Shown here: positions 62,330 through 64,000 of the stretch, in pieces
How the letters are laid out: the number at the start of each line of letters is the position of its first letter
How positions within the stretch are numbered: position 1 is the stretch's first letter
Assembly: GCA_016288755.1 (NCBI GenBank)
Contig: JAEELE010000059.1
Span: forward strand, 35,612 to 99,611
Direction of reading: 5' to 3'
Length of the DNA: 64,000 nucleotides
DNA from: Oscillospiraceae bacterium
GTDB taxonomy: Bacteria; Bacillota; Clostridia; Oscillospirales; Ruminococcaceae
Position numbers and translations under genes: made by a program
Notes under the pieces: generated by a model
Database searches by the model: none
What the model saw: only the letters and a program-made list of their open reading frames with translations
What the model was told of the DNA's origin: nothing

Positions 62330-62358
62330 TTGCACTTTTTGGCGGTTTGTGCTATAAT
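62330..62358 (+). promoter_or_regulatory. Promoter of the dockerin gene
   Basis: TTGCAC (62330-62335), 17-base spacer, TGC-extended TATAAT (62353-62358), 52 bases before the ATG. Confidence 0.82.
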
Positions 62359-62409
62359 GAAAGCAAGGGCACTTGAATCGCCCGCCGACTGACGAAAGGA
62401 TGGTGCAAC

Positions 62410-63741
62410 ATGAAAATACATCAACTGCTGTCTGCCCTGCTGTCCTGTGTGACAGCGATCTCTGCGGTTTCCGTGTTCCCCGCCGCCGCGATGGAGCCGG
62501 AGCCGGCAAAGCCCGACTGGGTGCCGACGAGCCGCATCGAAGCGATCGACTTTCTCAACAGCTACGGCGCGACCCATGTCGCGGACTACACCGTCTGCGT
62601 GGTGCGCAGGCTCGCGGCGGGCGATTATTCCGATGTCGAGACGCATGACCGCACAAGAGTGCGCAAGCCGCTGGGCAGCGACGATCTCGTCTACGGCACG
62701 CTGATCGACTGCGAGAGCTACTGGGAGTTCTGTGACACGGTCTTCACCTATGAGATTCCCGAGGACCCCGGCGAAAACGACGGCAGCAAGGAATACTGGG
62801 AGAAATATAAGGCATACGAGGATTATCAGCGCGGCGTGGAAATGTACGGCGAGGAGGCGTTCAAAAACCTGCCCGCCTATGAGGTCATCGCGTTCATGCC
62901 GGAGCATGTCGGCGAATTCTATGTCGAACTGCAGGAAAGCCGGAGAAGCTATTTGGAACAACCCGGACCGGACGGGGTGCTCATGACGGATGTCGTGCAG
63001 GATGACTATGCGACCCGCTATTCCTTTGCGCTGTCCGATGACGGCACCGTTGCCGAGACAGACGAATTGGCATGGCTGCCCGACTGTGAAGCGGAATTCA
63101 CCGCCTACAAAAAGGAGAACAGCGCCATTTCCGTGCATGACAATCTGGTCGTCGTCTGCAAGGAGGTCAACCGCAGCACCGGTGCGGAGATCTTCTTCGG
63201 GCAGAACGGCACGCCCTGCACGCTGCTGAAATCCAAACGCATCGACTATGAGCGCGAGCTCTCGACGGTTCTGGTCGCCGGCGAAACATCGCGCACGATC
63301 GAGCTCTGGCAGGCGACCAAGGCGGGCAAGACGCAGTTCGCGCTGATCGTCGCAAGACCGTGGGATCTGGAGCATATCGACAATGAGGACCGCATCTTCT
63401 TCCTCTCCGATATCGACGGGGAGATCAGGGAGGAGCTGTACGGCTGCACAGCCTGTGACCTCGATGCAGACGGCTGGATGACGGTCAACGATGCGGTGAT
63501 GCTCGCGAAATTCCTGTCGGCGCAGCTCGAATTCAACACCCCGCAGATGCTGCTCGCGGATTACAACAATGACCGCAAGGTCAATGCGGTCGACCTGAGT
63601 CTGGTCAAGAAGGCACTCATGACCGTCCCGGTCACACCGCCGCCGGTCATCATTGACGATCCCATCGTGATCGATGATCCCATCGTGATCGACGACCCGA
63701 TCTATATTGACGACCCGGTGCTGATCCCGTCTGAGTCGTAA
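62410..63741 (+). CDS. Secreted protein with type I dockerin domain and DDPIVI-repeat tail
   Basis: This 443-residue protein has a signal peptide (about 1-27, ending PAAA), an N-terminal region of about 320 residues that I do not recognise, and a dockerin at about 348-403. The dockerin has two calcium loops of the F-hand type, DLDADGWMTVNDA and DYNNDRKVNAVDL, each followed by a helix, so it should bind a cohesin on a scaffoldin. After it is a short tail of four DDP(I/V)-type repeats. No glycoside hydrolase motif was seen, so the module may be a structural or proteinaceous cellulosome part. Its promoter is separate and a hairpin follows. Confidence 0.88.
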   Translation: MKIHQLLSALLSCVTAISAVSVFPAAAMEPEPAKPDWVPTSRIEAIDFLNSYGATHVADYTVCVVRRLAAGDYSDVETHDRTRVRKPLGSDDLVYGTLIDCESYWEFCDTVFTYEIPEDPGENDGSKEYWEKYKAYEDYQRGVEMYGEEAFKNLPAYEVIAFMPEHVGEFYVELQESRRSYLEQPGPDGVLMTDVVQDDYATRYSFALSDDGTVAETDELAWLPDCEAEFTAYKKENSAISVHDNLVVVCKEVNRSTGAEIFFGQNGTPCTLLKSKRIDYERELSTVLVAGETSRTIELWQATKAGKTQFALIVARPWDLEHIDNEDRIFFLSDIDGEIREELYGCTACDLDADGWMTVNDAVMLAKFLSAQLEFNTPQMLLADYNNDRKVNAVDLSLVKKALMTVPVTPPPVIIDDPIVIDDPIVIDDPIYIDDPVLIPSES

Positions 63742-63866
63742 CTGTTTCACAAATGCGTTCCCATGACGGGATTCCAAGTCCCGGCGCGCATCCGATTCAG
63801 CACAGGAAGCGAAACTGACGGTACAACTCCTCGCTCCTGCCCGAATATAGATTTACCGCAGATGAA

Positions 63867-63894
63867 AGCCCCTTCCGTTCACCCGGAAGGGGCT
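63867..63894 (+). terminator. Hairpin after the dockerin gene
   Basis: A perfect 11-bp stem, AGCCCCTTCCG (63867-63877) with CGGAAGGGGCT (63884-63894), followed by CTCAG rather than a T-run, so termination strength is uncertain. Confidence 0.55.
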
Positions 63895-63930
63895 CTCAGT
63901 CTGTAGATAAAGTGTCTCCGACGGATTTAT

Positions 63931-63990
63931 AATGGAGCTCCGCCCCAAACCCCGCTTAAGGGTCACTACCCCTTAAGAATCCCATTATGG
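63931..63990. repeat. Dispersed intergenic repeat, copy 3 (inverted)
   Basis: Read on the minus strand it begins CCATAATGGGATTCTTAAGG, then GTAGTGACCCTTAAG and GGGGTTTGGGGCGGAGCTCC. It aligns with copies at 3463-3524 and 25684-25770. It is the last structure before the window end; the preceding gap from 63742 holds only the hairpin at 63867. Confidence 0.6.
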
Positions 63991-64000
63991 ATGAATGTGC

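Overview
The window looks like the chromosomal replication-origin region of an anaerobic, GC-rich Clostridia member, most probably a Ruminococcus-like Oscillospirales. The evidence is the gyrA/gyrB-remB-recF-yaaA-dnaN-oriC-dnaA core, the rpmH-rnpA-yidD-yidC-jag-mnmE-mnmG-rsmG block, a spoIIP sporulation gene, rubredoxin/flavodiiron oxygen defence, Thr-rich lipoprotein linkers and a secreted protein with a type I dockerin (a cellulosome hallmark). The genus is an inference; the origin assignment is read directly from the genes.

Layout. 1-6.2 kb: a truncated Thr-rich lipoprotein, rubredoxin, a three-domain flavodiiron protein, a D-2-hydroxyacid dehydrogenase, a small hypothetical and an orphan sugar-ABC ATPase. 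6.2-11.7 kb: an RsuA-family pseudouridine synthase, a DUF4830-like protein, nrdR, a TIM-barrel epimerase, secD-secF and a small Cys-rich protein. 11.8-15.8 kb: purB with an uncharacterised domain joined in frame upstream, a lipoprotein carrying the same domain plus a SUKH domain, and an SDR. 15.9-19.2 kb: sfp-type transferase, deoC, two membrane proteins and a zinc-ribbon/leucine-rich-repeat protein. 19.3-30.6 kb: gyrA, two YcxB-like membrane proteins, gyrB, remB, recF, yaaA, dnaN, oriC (28.58-29.20 kb) and dnaA, all on the minus strand. 30.9-36.1 kb, plus strand: a YfhO-family membrane protein and a sigma-like/PepSY membrane protein. 36.2-44.1 kb, minus strand: htpG under a perfect CIRCE, an M24 peptidase, pfkA and a GGDEF/EAL protein. 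44.3-54.8 kb, plus strand: a two-component system, rpmH to rsmG and a degenerate LCP protein. 54.8-64 kb: deoB, a polysaccharide deacetylase, spoIIP, a permuted papain-fold protein, tRNA-Arg(CCG), a four-helix-bundle protein, a methionyl-tRNA synthetase and the dockerin protein.

How it fits together. Genes left of oriC are mostly minus and the rpmH block to the right is plus, so both replichore starts are largely co-directional with replication; htpG to the GGDEF/EAL gene is the main head-on block. Four identical parS palindromes lie between 51.2 and 56.1 kb and mark an origin-proximal segregation centre, but parA/parB are not in the window. DnaA-box-like 9-mers, many of a non-standard TTTTCAACA type, cluster in oriC, upstream of dnaA, and again at 15.8-15.9 kb.

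Most notable oddities: the purB fusion, the parS cluster without parAB, the unusual DnaA-box family with a second cluster, a hairpin array ahead of the four-helix-bundle gene, non-standard residues at the quinolone sites of GyrA, an apparent ECF-sigma relic fused to PepSY repeats, and short dispersed intergenic repeats. No CRISPR array, insertion sequence, prophage or rRNA gene was seen.
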